DNA of 38,439 bases, taken from positions 1 to 38,439 of the forward strand of contig NZ_JOGO01000057.1 of NCBI RefSeq assembly GCF_000719475.1. The letters are read 5' to 3'. The notes under the pieces were generated by a model. It saw only the letters and a program-made list of their open reading frames with translations, did not search any database and had not been told where the DNA came from. Positions 7,870-16,204 of this stretch are shown here, one piece after another (the first letter of the stretch is position 1; every line of letters starts with the position of its first letter). The translations under genes were made by a program, and so were the position numbers. The stretch comes from Streptomyces sp. NRRL F-5630. Its GTDB lineage: Bacteria > Actinomycetota > Actinomycetes > Streptomycetales > Streptomycetaceae.

Positions 7870-9323
7870 GAGCGGTTTCCTCCGGGATCGGGGGCGGTGG
7901 TGGGGCCGGGCACGGGCGGGAGCGGGACGTGGGCGGCGAGGCGGAAGCGCCCCGGCGCGAGGGGACCGGCTTCGAGCGTGCCGCCCAGGGGCGCGAGGCG
8001 TTCGCGGAGCCCGGCGAGGCCGGAGCCGCCCCGGGTGGGGCTCGGCGACTCGGGGGCCCCGTCGTTCTCGATGGTGAGGCTCGTGCCGGTGCGGCTGGTG
8101 GCGAGCGTGATGGAGCAGTGGCGGGCGTCGCCGTGGCGCAGGACGTTCGTCGCCGCCTCGCGGACGACCCAGGCGAGGGCCGCCTGCACGGGCGGGGCGA
8201 GGGACGTGAGGTCTCCGGCGGCGGTCGCGCAGTCGATCCCGGCGGCCTCCAGGACGCTCCGCGCGCCGATCAGCTCCGCGCCGAGGTCGATGCCCCGGTA
8301 GCCGCGGACGACCTCGCGCACCTCGCGCTGGGAGCGCTGGGCGATCTCCTGGACCTCGGCCATCTGCGCCACGGCGTCCTCGGTGCGTTCGCGGCGGGCG
8401 AGCCGGACCGCGAGTTCGCTCTTGAGGGCGATGGTGGCGAGGTTGCGGCCGAGGACGTCGTGGAGGTCGCGGCCGAAGCGGAGGCGTTCCTCGGCGACGG
8501 CGAGCCGCGACTCGGTCTCCTTGGCGCGCTCGACCTTCTCCTTCGCCTTCTCGATCTCCTGGCGCGCGTACTCGATGTCCCAGGTCCGGGCGAGGGACCA
8601 GCCGGAGGGACGGCAGATGGAGAGGGCGAGGAGCGCGGAGCACGGCACGATGATCGCGAGGACGGCGCTCGGGGTGCCCTCGGGGTCGGCGAGGAGGGCG
8701 GCGCCGAAGAGGAGTGCCGTGCCGCCGACGACGGCGAGGAGGAAGCGGGGCACGGGGACGCGGAGGGCCAGGACCGCGTAGACGGGGTGCATGAAGAACA
8801 TGACCGCTGTCGCGAGCGCCTGGGTGTCGATCGTGCCGGTGCCGAGGCACACGAGGTAGAGCGTCGCGGTGAGCGCGGTCAGCGCGAGGAGCCGCCACGC
8901 GGCCCGGGCGTTCAGCGCGTCCGTCTTGCCGAGATAGCGGTCGAGCGCGTCGAGGAGCGCGGAGCGGGTGGCGACGCAGACGGCGAGCGAGGCGAGGAGC
9001 AGCGTCGAGCGGAGCGCGAGGTCGCGGTTGTCGCCGCGCGCGAAGTGCTGGAGGAGTTCGGGCAGGACCCAGCCCGCGAAGAACGCCCAGACGTAGCGGC
9101 TGAGCGTGGCGCGCGTGTAGTGGTCGAGCTGCTGGACGGGGCGGTGGCCCTTGGTCAACGACCGGGGCCGCCAGGAGAGGCGCTCCAGACGCGGGAAGCG
9201 GGGCTCGGGCACGGCCCCGCGGCCTGCGGCCGCGACCGGCTCCCCGGCCGGGGCGGACGGCCCATGGCCGCCGGCCGGCGCGGGCACCCCGGCCGTCCCC
9301 GGGGCGGGCGCCACGGCCGTCAC
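7866..9323 (-). CDS. Sensor histidine kinase (DesK-like, HisKA_3)
   Basis: 485 residues from GTG 9323, chosen because GAGGAGA lies 8 nt upstream; in-frame starts at 9389 and 9434 lack such a site. A Pro/Ala-rich cytoplasmic N-terminus (1-60) is followed by several hydrophobic segments (about 76-92, 104-118, 143-165, 170-190, 194-212, 219-237), a charged coiled coil (250-283) and the dimerisation motif RDLHDVLGRNL with phospho-acceptor H288. The ATPase domain shows REAATNVLRHG (388-398) and GGSGLAGLRERL (432-443). It phosphorylates the response regulator encoded with 4-nt overlap downstream. The sensing part is in the membrane with little extracellular sequence, as in intramembrane-sensing kinases next to ABC exporters. 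A 226-bp gap separates it from the permease gene. Confidence 0.92.
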   Translation of the reverse strand: MTAVAPAPGTAGVPAPAGGHGPSAPAGEPVAAAGRGAVPEPRFPRLERLSWRPRSLTKGHRPVQQLDHYTRATLSRYVWAFFAGWVLPELLQHFARGDNRDLALRSTLLLASLAVCVATRSALLDALDRYLGKTDALNARAAWRLLALTALTATLYLVCLGTGTIDTQALATAVMFFMHPVYAVLALRVPVPRFLLAVVGGTALLFGAALLADPEGTPSAVLAIIVPCSALLALSICRPSGWSLARTWDIEYARQEIEKAKEKVERAKETESRLAVAEERLRFGRDLHDVLGRNLATIALKSELAVRLARRERTEDAVAQMAEVQEIAQRSQREVREVVRGYRGIDLGAELIGARSVLEAAGIDCATAAGDLTSLAPPVQAALAWVVREAATNVLRHGDARHCSITLATSRTGTSLTIENDGAPESPSPTRGGSGLAGLRERLAPLGGTLEAGPLAPGRFRLAAHVPLPPVPGPTTAPDPGGNRS

Positions 9324-9549
9324 CGTCGTGGTCTCCTCGTGGCTGCCGCTCAAGGGGCGCCCCTTCCTGTGTCCGGTGGGTCCTTCCATGGTGCGGGGTC
9401 CGCGACCGGTGACGGTACGGGCACGAGGCGCCACGCGGTGTGGAGGGCCCCGGCTCCGAGCGGGGCGCCGCCCGGCGCCGGCGGCCCGTATCCATACCGG
9501 CGGCGCCCCCTCGCGCCGACGGCCCCCGTCCCCGTACCGCCGCCCGCGC

Positions 9550-10347
9550 TCAGCGCCTCGGCTCCCAGCGGAACCAGCGGCGGACGCCGTAGACGGTGAA
9601 GGCGGCCCAGGCGAGGCCGGTGGCGAGGGCCAGCAGGGTCTCGCCGCTGTCCAGGTTGCCCGCCCAGCCGCCGCGCAGGAGCGAGAGCGTCGGCGTGAAG
9701 GGCAGGCAGCGGGCGAGGGTCGCGAGGGTGTCGGGCATGACGTCGAGGGGGATGGCGACGCCGGAGCCGATCATCGTCAGCAGGATGACGGGCATCGCCG
9801 TGACGGCGGCGGTCTCGGCGGTGCGGCTGAGGGTCGCGGTGAGAGCGCCGAGGCCGACCGCCACGACGATGCCGAGGACCGCGCCGAGCACCACGAGCGC
9901 GGGGTTCGAGGGCGCCCCGGGGTGCACGAGCACCACGCAGCCCGCGGTGACCACGATCCACTGCACGAGACACGTGACGACGGCGGGCACCGCCGAGCCG
10001 ATGAGGATCTCGGGGTCGCGCACCTCGCCGGTGCGCAGCCGCTTCAGGACCAGCTCCTCGCGCCGGGTCACGTAGGTGCTCACCAGCGTCGAGTAGACGG
10101 CGAAGAGGAGGGAGAGGCCGAGAGCGGTCGGGAGCAGGACCGTGCCGAGGTCCAGTCCGGTGCCGCCCAGGTCCATGGAGTCGATGGCGCCCTTGAAGCT
10201 GAAGGGGAGGACGAGCGGCACGAAGAGGGCGGCGACGAGCGTCCCCTTGGCGCGCAGGAGCAGCGTCGTCTCGGCCCGCGCGAGGGCGCCCACGCGGCTT
10301 CGCGCGGTCGAGGCGGGGCCGGTGGGGGCCGGGGTCGTGGTGGTCAT
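9550..10347 (-). CDS. ABC-2 type transporter permease
   Basis: 265 residues. The ATG at 10347 overlaps the ATPase stop by 4 nt (ATGA), so the two are translationally coupled. Six hydrophobic segments are visible (about 35-52, 68-90, 118-142, 150-175, 178-200, 232-255), with EELVLKRLRTGEVRDPEIL after the second, typical of ABC-2/drug-efflux permeases. It forms the membrane part of an exporter with the upstream ATPase. The substrate cannot be told; linkage to a DesKR-like pair suggests a membrane-active drug or lipid. Confidence 0.9.
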   Translation of the reverse strand: MTTTTPAPTGPASTARSRVGALARAETTLLLRAKGTLVAALFVPLVLPFSFKGAIDSMDLGGTGLDLGTVLLPTALGLSLLFAVYSTLVSTYVTRREELVLKRLRTGEVRDPEILIGSAVPAVVTCLVQWIVVTAGCVVLVHPGAPSNPALVVLGAVLGIVVAVGLGALTATLSRTAETAAVTAMPVILLTMIGSGVAIPLDVMPDTLATLARCLPFTPTLSLLRGGWAGNLDSGETLLALATGLAWAAFTVYGVRRWFRWEPRR

Positions 10348-11402
10348 CGCCGGGTCTCCTCTGCGAGCGCGGGGGTGGGGGGCGTGGGGGAAGAGCCGTC
10401 TGTGCGGGAGCCGGCCTGCGCCGCGATCCGCAGGAACGCCTCTTCGAGCGAGGCCGCGCGGATGTCGAGCCCCTCCAGCTCGATGTTCTCGGCGCGTGCC
10501 CACAGCAGCAGCTCGGTCGCCGCGTACTGGAGCCGGTGGGTGCGCAGCCGCACGGTCCTGCCGTCCGCGTCGAGGAGCGCGGCGCGCAGCGCGGCGGCGT
10601 CCTCGGGCGGTGCGAGCCGGTCGGCGCGTGCCCCGGCGGGCTCGGCCCACAGGCGGGCGAGCGGGGGCAGGTCCTCGGCCCGGTGGCTCGCCGGGAGGCG
10701 GAAGGAGATCCGCGCGGGCTGGCTCGCGAGGACTTCGTCGACGGTCCCGGTGACGTTGATGCGGCCCGCGTGCAGGATCGCGAGCCGGTCGGCCAGCTCC
10801 TCGGCCTCCTCCAGGTAGTGCGTCGTGAGGAGGACGGTGGTGCCCTCGGCGCGCAGCGCGCGGACGAGGTCCCAGGTGGCGCGGCGGCCCTCGGCGTCGA
10901 GTCCGGTCGTCGGCTCGTCGAGGAAGAGGATCTCGGGGCGTCCGAGGAGGGCGCTCGCGAGGTCGAGGCGGCGCCGTTCGCCGCCGGAGAGCTGTTTGAC
11001 GCGGACGGTGCGGCGCTTGCCGAGGCCGACGAGTTCGAGCGCCTCGCCGACGGGGCGGGCGCCGCTCGTGCAGGCAGCCCACATCCGTACCGTCTCCTCG
11101 ACGGTCAACTCGGAGGGGAAGCCGCCCTCCTGGAGCATGACGCCGGTGCGCGGGCGGATCGCGGCCCGCTCGCTGTAGGGGTCGTGGCCGAAGACGCGGA
11201 TGTCGCCGCTCGTGGGCCGGGCCAGTCCTTCGAGGAGTTCGACCGTGGAGGTCTTGCCCGCCCCGTTCGTCCCGAGCAGGGCGAAGAGCTCGCCCCGGTC
11301 CACGTGGAAGGTGATCCCGGCGACCGCTTCGAAGCCGCCCCCGTAGACCCGGCGCAGGTCCGTCACATCGATGGCTCGCGTGGTGGCTTTCGCGCTGTTC
11401 AT
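10344..11402 (-). CDS. ABC transporter ATP-binding protein (drug exporter type)
   Basis: 352 residues from ATG 11402; an alternative ATG at 11474 would add 24 residues that do not look conserved and would run into a palindrome. Walker A GTNGAGKT (44-51), Q-loop Q91, signature LSGGE (138-142), Walker B ILFLDE (158-163) and switch H195 are intact. The long C-terminal extension (about 225-352) is the DrrA/CcmA-like type found in ABC-2 exporters. First gene of a minus-strand block: ATPase, permease (4-nt overlap), kinase, regulator. Probably controlled from the region around 11460. Confidence 0.94.
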   Translation of the reverse strand: MNSAKATTRAIDVTDLRRVYGGGFEAVAGITFHVDRGELFALLGTNGAGKTSTVELLEGLARPTSGDIRVFGHDPYSERAAIRPRTGVMLQEGGFPSELTVEETVRMWAACTSGARPVGEALELVGLGKRRTVRVKQLSGGERRRLDLASALLGRPEILFLDEPTTGLDAEGRRATWDLVRALRAEGTTVLLTTHYLEEAEELADRLAILHAGRINVTGTVDEVLASQPARISFRLPASHRAEDLPPLARLWAEPAGARADRLAPPEDAAALRAALLDADGRTVRLRTHRLQYAATELLLWARAENIELEGLDIRAASLEEAFLRIAAQAGSRTDGSSPTPPTPALAEETRR

Positions 11403-11459
11403 GCCTTCGAGTCTTCCCGGGGCGACAGGCCCGGGGCAGTGCGCGGTGTCACGAAGGCG

Positions 11460-11475
11460 GATGACAGATGTCATC
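11460..11475. promoter_or_regulatory. 16-bp palindrome upstream of the ABC operon
   Basis: GATGACA-GA-TGTCATC: perfect 7-bp arms with a 2-nt centre, 58-73 nt upstream of the ATPase start. The position suits an operator for the linked response regulator or another dimeric regulator. No -10 could be assigned with confidence. Confidence 0.5.
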
Positions 11476-11497
11476 GGGGCCCGCCGGGCACACGAAG

Positions 11498-11523
11498 AAG
11501 GCCCCCCGTTCCCGGGGGGCCTT
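11498..11523 (-). terminator. Terminator of tRNA-Gly copy 2
   Basis: Same 10-bp hairpin as at 7075-7100 (arms 11498-11507 and 11514-11523), differing by one loop base. On the minus strand it separates the tRNA from the ABC operon promoter region. Confidence 0.85.
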
Positions 11524-11529
11524 TCGCTG

Positions 11530-11602
11530 AGCGGACGACCAGGTTCGAACTGGCGACCTCAACCTTGGCAAGGTTGCGCTCTACCAACTGAGCTACGTCC
11601 GC
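11530..11602 (-). tRNA. tRNA-Gly (anticodon GCC), copy 2
   Basis: 73 nt, identical base for base to the tRNA at 7107-7179. Anticodon loop TTGCCAA, normal T loop TTCGAAC, discriminator U, no encoded CCA. Confidence 0.98.
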
Positions 11603-11667
11603 AGATGCGCCCACGACTCACGTCGTGCGGTGCGGTGACCACCCTACCTCACGGTCGAGCGGTGCAG

Positions 11668-11739
11668 AGCGGGTGACAGGGATCGCACACTGCGCCTCCC
11701 CCTTGGAAAGGGGGTGTTCTACTACTGAACTACACCCGC
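11668..11739 (-). tRNA. tRNA-Gly (anticodon UCC) with aberrant T arm
   Basis: 72 nt with discriminator U. The acceptor stem (GCGGGTG/CACCCGC), D arm (GTTC/GAAC) and anticodon arm (CCCCC-TTTCCAA-GGGGG) are perfect. The T arm is not: in standard register the stem strands CAGTG and CCTGT form one Watson-Crick pair and one wobble, and the loop reads TGCGATC, so the invariant GTTC is GTGC. A shift of one base gives a 4-bp stem with an oversized loop. It may be an ordinary decoding tRNA that tolerates this, or a tRNA specialised for peptidoglycan glycine. Confidence 0.9.
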
Positions 11740-11848
11740 GCGGCTCCGGGTTCCGGCCTTGCGGCCCGTTCCCTTCGGCGTGCTCCAGACTCTAGCCGAT
11801 CACCCGGGGTGGAGCGCAAATCGAGGGCGACGGGCCGTCAGGAGGGGC

Positions 11849-11889
11849 GTACGGGGGCGGGCGGGCCGGCGCTCCGTCCGCCCCCGTAC
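11849..11889 (-). terminator. lsr2-like gene terminator
   Basis: 16-nt arms at 11849-11864 and 11874-11889 (GTACGGGGGCGG at the base) with one wobble and a 9-nt loop, 29 bp past the lsr2-like stop on the minus strand. Confidence 0.7.
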
Positions 11890-11917
11890 CACCGGGGCTC
11901 ACGCCCCGGCGCTCGCT

Positions 11918-12235
11918 TCAGTTGGCCGCCTCGAACTCCTCGAGAACCTTCTTCGGGATGCGTCCGCGCTGCGGCACGTCCATCTGGTGCGACCTGGCCC
12001 AGGCGCGGACGGCGGCGGGGTCCGCCGCCACGGAGGTGCGCCGGTAGGCGCGGCCCGAGGAAGAGCGTTTGCGGCCTGCGGCCACGAAGGGCTCCAGCGC
12101 CTTGCGCAGTTTCTCCGCGTTGGCCTGGCTCAGGTCGATCTCGTACGACTTGCCGTCGAGCCCGAAAGTGACGGTTTCCGCCGCTTCCTTGCCGTCGGTG
12201 TCGTCGTAAAGCGTGACCACGACACGCTGCGCCAC
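11918..12235 (-). CDS. lsrL: Lsr2-family nucleoid-associated protein (LsrL-type paralogue)
   Basis: 105 residues from GTG 12235, with AAAGGA about 9 nt upstream. Lsr2 proteins bind AT-rich DNA, bridge it and silence horizontally acquired or specialised-metabolite genes. The N-terminal oligomerisation domain begins AQRVVVTLYDDTDG and contains TVTFGLDGKSYEIDL (21-35). The C-terminal DNA-binding domain (about 68-105) carries the AT-hook-like RGR at 90-92 (VPQRGRIPKKV). Streptomyces has two Lsr2 paralogues; a position just upstream of purSQL fits the second one, LsrL, as I remember it. That paralogue assignment is from memory of gene order; the family call is firm. Confidence 0.93.
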   Translation of the reverse strand: MAQRVVVTLYDDTDGKEAAETVTFGLDGKSYEIDLSQANAEKLRKALEPFVAAGRKRSSSGRAYRRTSVAADPAAVRAWARSHQMDVPQRGRIPKKVLEEFEAAN

Positions 12236-12689
12236 GAATATCGGTCCTTTCGTCGGCGGCTCCCGCCGCCCGACCTGTACACGGCCGGAGTTCCGCGCTC
12301 CCGGTCGGGGCGCGGCCCTGCGCACGCGGCGGCGCGCACGGGATCATGCGTGCCCGTACACACTTTTACCGAATGTCTTTTCCCGGCCGATTCCTTTTTA
12401 CAGGCCGGGGTGCGGAGTGGGGAAGTCCTTAAGGAGTTCCGGCGCGTGTTCCCTTCGGTGTTCAGGTGGTGGTCGCGCGCATTGCCACCCCGTATATGCG
12501 CGCGGATTTTCCGGCGCGGGGGACTTCGCGTGTGAGTACCGCCACAGGTCCCTGGCCGTGCGCCCGCCTCCGCGCCGCGGGGGCCGCTACCGCCCGTAAG
12601 TGATCCACTTCTGTTCTACCCGCGTAGAAATTCTGGCCCGGTACGCTGAACGGACAAGCTCAACGAAGCACCACACACCGGGAGTGCCC
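12236..12689. other. Divergent promoter region of lsr2-like gene and purSQL
   Basis: 454 bp, notably AT-richer around 12355-12445 than its surroundings. It holds the putative purS promoter and palindrome (12614-12647) and a 10-bp palindrome TCCTTAAGGA near 12427. The lsr2-like promoter should lie around 12300-12420, but I cannot place it. No gene is seen. Confidence 0.6.
12614..12647 (+). promoter_or_regulatory. Putative purS promoter with overlapping palindrome
   Basis: TACGCT at 12642-12647 is a plausible -10, giving a leader of about 36 nt that includes the GGAG ribosome binding site of purS. The inverted repeat TTCTAC-CCGC-GTAGAA (12614-12629) covers the expected -35 position, so a bound protein would be expected to affect the promoter. 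The regulator is unknown. Confidence 0.45.
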
Positions 12690-12935
12690 GTGGCACGCGT
12701 CGTAGTCGACGTCATGCTCAAGCCGGAGATCCTCGACCCCCAGGGGCAGGCGGTGCAGCGTGCGCTGCCGCGCCTCGGCTTCGAGGGGATCGCCGACGTG
12801 CGTCAGGGAAAGCGATTCGAACTCGAAGTGGACGGCCCCGTGGACGACGCCGTCCTCGCGCGGGTCCACGAGATGGCCGAGACCTTCCTCGCCAACACCG
12901 TCATCGAGGACTTCGTCGTAAAGGTGGAATCGTGA
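12690..12935 (+). CDS. purS: FGAM synthetase subunit PurS
   Basis: 81 residues from GTG 12690, with GGAG 5 nt upstream. PurS is the small subunit that joins PurQ and PurL in the three-protein formylglycinamidine synthetase of Gram-positive bacteria. The sequence is typical: [25 protein letters not shown], split here as [17 protein letters not shown] and AVQRAL, then [14 protein letters not shown] and [11 protein letters not shown] at the C-terminus. It overlaps purQ by 4 nt, so subunits are made from coupled translation. Confidence 0.96.
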   Translation: MARVVVDVMLKPEILDPQGQAVQRALPRLGFEGIADVRQGKRFELEVDGPVDDAVLARVHEMAETFLANTVIEDFVVKVES

Positions 12936-13612
12936 CGGCACGTATTGGGGTCGTTACTTTTCCCGGCACCCTCGATGATCGTGACACGCAGCGCGCGGTA
13001 GGGATCGCGGGCGCGGAAGCCGTTCCGCTCTGGCACCGCGACAAGGACCTGAAGCAGGTCGACGCCGTGGTCCTGCCCGGGGGATTCAGCTACGGCGACT
13101 ATCTGCGCGCGGGCGCGATCTCGCGCTTCTCGCCGGTCATGGAATCCGTGATCGCCGGGGCGAAGTCCGGAATGCCTGTCCTCGGTATCTGCAACGGATT
13201 CCAGGTCCTCACCGAGGCCCACCTGCTGCCCGGCGCGATGCTCCAGAACGACCGTATGCGTTTCGTGTGCCGCGAGCAGAAGCTCCGCGTGGAGAACGCG
13301 GGCACCGCGTGGACCACCGAGTTCACGGCGGGTCAGGAGATCCGCATTCCGCTCAAGAACATGGACGGCCGCTACACGGCCGACGAGCGCACCCTCGACG
13401 CCCTGGAGGCCGAGGGCCGCGTCGTCTTCCGCTACGTGGACACGAACCCGAACGGCTCGCTCCGCGACATCGCGGGCGTGACCAACGAGGCCGGCAACGT
13501 CGTGGGCCTCATGCCCCATCCCGAGCACGCCGTGGAACCGCTCGTCGGCAGCGGTGGCACCGACGGTCTCGGGTTCTTCACCTCGATCCTGAGGAAGCTG
13601 GTTTCCGCATGA
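12932..13612 (+). CDS. purQ: FGAM synthetase glutaminase subunit PurQ
   Basis: 226 residues; GTG 12932 overlaps the purS stop (GTGA). A class I glutamine amidotransferase that releases ammonia from glutamine for PurL. Visible: [13 protein letters not shown] at the N-terminus, [14 protein letters not shown] (49-62), nucleophile C87 in LGICNGFQ (84-91), and the catalytic His/Glu block [11 protein letters not shown] near 190-200. Length is normal. The stop overlaps the purL start. Confidence 0.97.
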   Translation: MTARIGVVTFPGTLDDRDTQRAVGIAGAEAVPLWHRDKDLKQVDAVVLPGGFSYGDYLRAGAISRFSPVMESVIAGAKSGMPVLGICNGFQVLTEAHLLPGAMLQNDRMRFVCREQKLRVENAGTAWTTEFTAGQEIRIPLKNMDGRYTADERTLDALEAEGRVVFRYVDTNPNGSLRDIAGVTNEAGNVVGLMPHPEHAVEPLVGSGGTDGLGFFTSILRKLVSA

Positions 13613-15858
13613 GCCTGGACACGGTCGAGAACGCGGCCGCGACCCCGGACACCCCGCTGCCGTGGAAGGAGCTCGGCCTCAAGGAGGACGAGTACCTGCG
13701 GGTCCGCGAGATCCTGGGCCGCAGGCCCACAGGCGCCGAGCTGGCGATGTACTCGGTGATGTGGTCGGAGCACTGCTCGTACAAGAGCAGCAAGGTCCAC
13801 CTCCGGCAGTTCGGCGAGAAGGCCCCGCAGTCCGACGCGATGCTCGTCGGCATCGGCGAGAACGCCGGGGTCGTCGACGTCGGCCAGGGGTACGCGGTGA
13901 CCTTCAAGGTCGAGTCGCACAACCACCCCTCCTACGTCGAGCCCTACCAGGGCGCCGCGACCGGTGTCGGCGGCATCGTCCGCGACATCATCGCGATGGG
14001 CGCGCGCCCCGTCGCGGTCGTGGACCCGCTGCGCTTCGGCGCTGCCGACCACCCCGACACGAAGCGCGTGCTGCCCGGGGTCGTCGCCGGGATCGGCGGC
14101 TACGGGAACTGCCTGGGCCTGCCGAACATCGGCGGCGAGGTCGTCTTCGACGCCTGCTACCAGGGCAACCCGCTCGTCAACGCGGGCGCCGTCGGCGTCA
14201 TGCGCCACGAGGACATCCACCTCGCGAAGGCGTCCGGCGCCGGCAACAAGGTCATCCTCTACGGCGCCCGCACCGGCGGCGACGGCATCGGCGGCGCCTC
14301 GATCCTCGCCTCCGAGACCTTCGACGCGACGAAGCCCAGCAAGCGCCCCGCCGTGCAGGTCGGCGACCCCTTCCAGGAGAAGCTGCTCATCGAGTGCACG
14401 CTCGAAGCCTTCGCCGAGAAGCTCGTCGTGGGCATCCAGGACCTCGGCGCGGCCGGGCTCTCCTGCGCGACCTCAGAGCTGGCCTCGAACGGCTCGGGCG
14501 GCATGACGGTCGTCCTCGACGACGTACCGCTGCGCGACTCCACGCTCTCGCCCGAGGAGATCCTCATGAGCGAGTCGCAGGAGCGCATGTGCGCCGTCGT
14601 CGAGCCGGAGAAGGTCGAGCGCTTCCTCGCGATCTGCGAGAAGTGGGACGTCATCGCGACGGTCGTCGGGGAGGTCACCGACGGGGACCGCCTGGAGATC
14701 TTCTGGCACGGCGAGAAGATCGTCGACGTCGACCCGCGCACGGTGGCGCACGACGGCCCGGTCTACGAGCGCCCCCTCGCGCGCCCCGAGTGGCAGGACG
14801 CGCTCCAGGCCGACGACGCGAACAAGCTCCCGCGCCCGGCGGACGCCGCCGCGCTCAAGGAGCAGGTGAAGCGGGTCATCGGCTCGCCCAACCAGGCGTC
14901 GAAGGCGTGGATCACGGACCAGTACGACCGGTATGTGCAGGGCAACACCGTCCTCGCGCAGCCGGAGGACTCCGGCATGATCCGCGTGGACGCCGAGAGC
15001 GGTCTCGGTGTCGCGCTCGCGACGGACGGCAACGGCCGGTACGCGAAGCTCGACCCGTACACGGGCGCTCAGCTCGCGCTCGCCGAGGCGTACCGCAACG
15101 TCGCGACGACCGGCGCGCGTCCGCTCGCCGTCTCGGACTGCCTCAACTTCGGTTCGCCCGAGGACCCGGCGGTCATGTGGCAGTTCTCGGAGGCCGTGCG
15201 CGGGCTCGCCGACGGCTGCCGGCAGCTCGGCACCCCGGTGACCGGCGGCAACGTCTCGCTCTACAACCAGACCGGTGACGTCGCGATCCACCCGACGCCC
15301 GTCGTCGCGGTCCTCGGCGTCATCGACGACGTGGCGCGGCGCACGCCGGTCGCCTTCGCGGAGCAGGGCCAGCTGCTGTACCTCCTCGGGGACACGAAGG
15401 AGGAGTTCGGCGGCTCGGCGTGGTCCGAGGTGATCCACGAGCACCTGGGCGGGCTGCCCCCGGCCGTCGACCTGGAGCGCGAGCGGCTGCTCGGCGACAT
15501 CCTGATCTCGGCCTCGCGCGACGGCATGATCGACGCGGCGCACGACCTCTCCGACGGCGGCCTGATCACCTCCGTCGTCGAGTCGGCGCTGCTCGGCGGC
15601 AACGGCGTGCGGCTCGTCGTGCCCGAGGGCCTGGACGCCTTCACGTTCCTCTTCTCGGAGTCGGCGGGCCGTGCGGTCGTCGCCGTGCCGAGGAGCGAGG
15701 AGCTGCGCTTCACCGACATGTGCGGCGCGCGGGGCCTGCCCGCGACCCGGATCGGTGTCGTGGACGGCGACGCGGTCGAGGTCCAGGGCGAGTTCGCGCT
15801 CTCGCTGGGCGAGCTGCGCGAGATCCACGAGGGGACCGTGCCGGGCCTGCTGGCCTGA
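13609..15858 (+). CDS. purL: FGAM synthetase large subunit PurL (small type)
   Basis: 749 residues; ATG 13609 overlaps the purQ stop (ATGA). It converts FGAR to FGAM with ATP and ammonia from PurQ. The length is that of the Gram-positive small PurL that needs PurS and PurQ, not of the 1,300-residue fused enzyme. Motifs include [16 protein letters not shown] (45-60), KVESHNHPS (100-108), [27 protein letters not shown] and the second-half counterpart [11 protein letters not shown]. Last gene of the purSQL operon, followed by two strong hairpins. Confidence 0.98.
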   Translation: MSLDTVENAAATPDTPLPWKELGLKEDEYLRVREILGRRPTGAELAMYSVMWSEHCSYKSSKVHLRQFGEKAPQSDAMLVGIGENAGVVDVGQGYAVTFKVESHNHPSYVEPYQGAATGVGGIVRDIIAMGARPVAVVDPLRFGAADHPDTKRVLPGVVAGIGGYGNCLGLPNIGGEVVFDACYQGNPLVNAGAVGVMRHEDIHLAKASGAGNKVILYGARTGGDGIGGASILASETFDATKPSKRPAVQVGDPFQEKLLIECTLEAFAEKLVVGIQDLGAAGLSCATSELASNGSGGMTVVLDDVPLRDSTLSPEEILMSESQERMCAVVEPEKVERFLAICEKWDVIATVVGEVTDGDRLEIFWHGEKIVDVDPRTVAHDGPVYERPLARPEWQDALQADDANKLPRPADAAALKEQVKRVIGSPNQASKAWITDQYDRYVQGNTVLAQPEDSGMIRVDAESGLGVALATDGNGRYAKLDPYTGAQLALAEAYRNVATTGARPLAVSDCLNFGSPEDPAVMWQFSEAVRGLADGCRQLGTPVTGGNVSLYNQTGDVAIHPTPVVAVLGVIDDVARRTPVAFAEQGQLLYLLGDTKEEFGGSAWSEVIHEHLGGLPPAVDLERERLLGDILISASRDGMIDAAHDLSDGGLITSVVESALLGGNGVRLVVPEGLDAFTFLFSESAGRAVVAVPRSEELRFTDMCGARGLPATRIGVVDGDAVEVQGEFALSLGELREIHEGTVPGLLA

Positions 15859-15864
15859 GTCCCG

Positions 15865-15912
15865 CGCGTACGGGGCGGTCGCGCGCGGGTGGCGCGGCCC
15901 GCCCCGTACGCG
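15865..15912 (+). terminator. purL terminator, first hairpin
   Basis: Perfect 13-bp arms (CGCGTACGGGGCG at 15865-15877; complement at 15900-15912) with a 22-nt loop, starting 6 bp after the purL stop. Confidence 0.7.
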
Positions 15913-15931
15913 GGTCAGCCGACGCTCTCCC

Positions 15932-15968
15932 GAGCCCCCACCCGGTCCGCGCGACCGGGCGGGGGCTC
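15932..15968 (+). terminator. purL terminator, second hairpin
   Basis: 16-nt arms at 15932-15947 and 15953-15968 (GAGCCCCC...GGGGGCTC) with one A-C mismatch and loop CGCGC. A few bases on, the strand reads gcTTTTcgg, a short T tract, which makes it the more convincing of the pair. Confidence 0.8.
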
Positions 15969-16198
15969 CGGTGCTTTTCGGGGTGGCGCCGAAGGCGTGC
16001 TCCGGAGCGTTGGGAGGCGCGGGACGAACGCCGTCGCGAGGAGCACCCCGCTCAGCGCGGCGTGCGCGATGAGCCGGGCTCCGCGCTCTTCGCGCGCCCG
16101 AAGACCGTGCGGGCGCGGAGCGCGCGGACGTACGCGACGCGGGCCCCTCCGGCCGCCTCCGGCGGTACGGCGCGGTGGGTGCCGTGCCGCCGACCCCC

Positions 16199-16204
16199 TA
16201 CGCT
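16199..16204 (+). promoter_or_regulatory. -10-like hexamer for a leaderless transcript
   Basis: TACGCT lies exactly 6 nt before the ATG at 16211, and no ribosome binding site is present, so the mRNA probably starts at or next to the start codon. Confidence 0.5.

Larger units (their letters stand above)
11487..11603. repeat. 117-bp direct repeat, copy 2 (tRNA-Gly plus terminator)
   Basis: Same orientation as the copy at 7064-7180, one mismatch. Its edge lies 12 bp from the palindrome upstream of the ABC operon. Confidence 0.95.

Noticed and set aside
9324..9549. N-terminal extension of the histidine kinase to 9389 or 9434
   Set aside because: In frame but without a ribosome binding site, and composed of low-complexity residues. 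GTG 9323 has a good GAGGAGA upstream.
7107..11602. Integrative element with attL/attR at the two tRNA-Gly genes
   Set aside because: No integrase, excisionase or mobility gene lies between the copies, and the repeats cover a whole tRNA with its terminator, unlike short att cores. Duplication or gene conversion explains them better.
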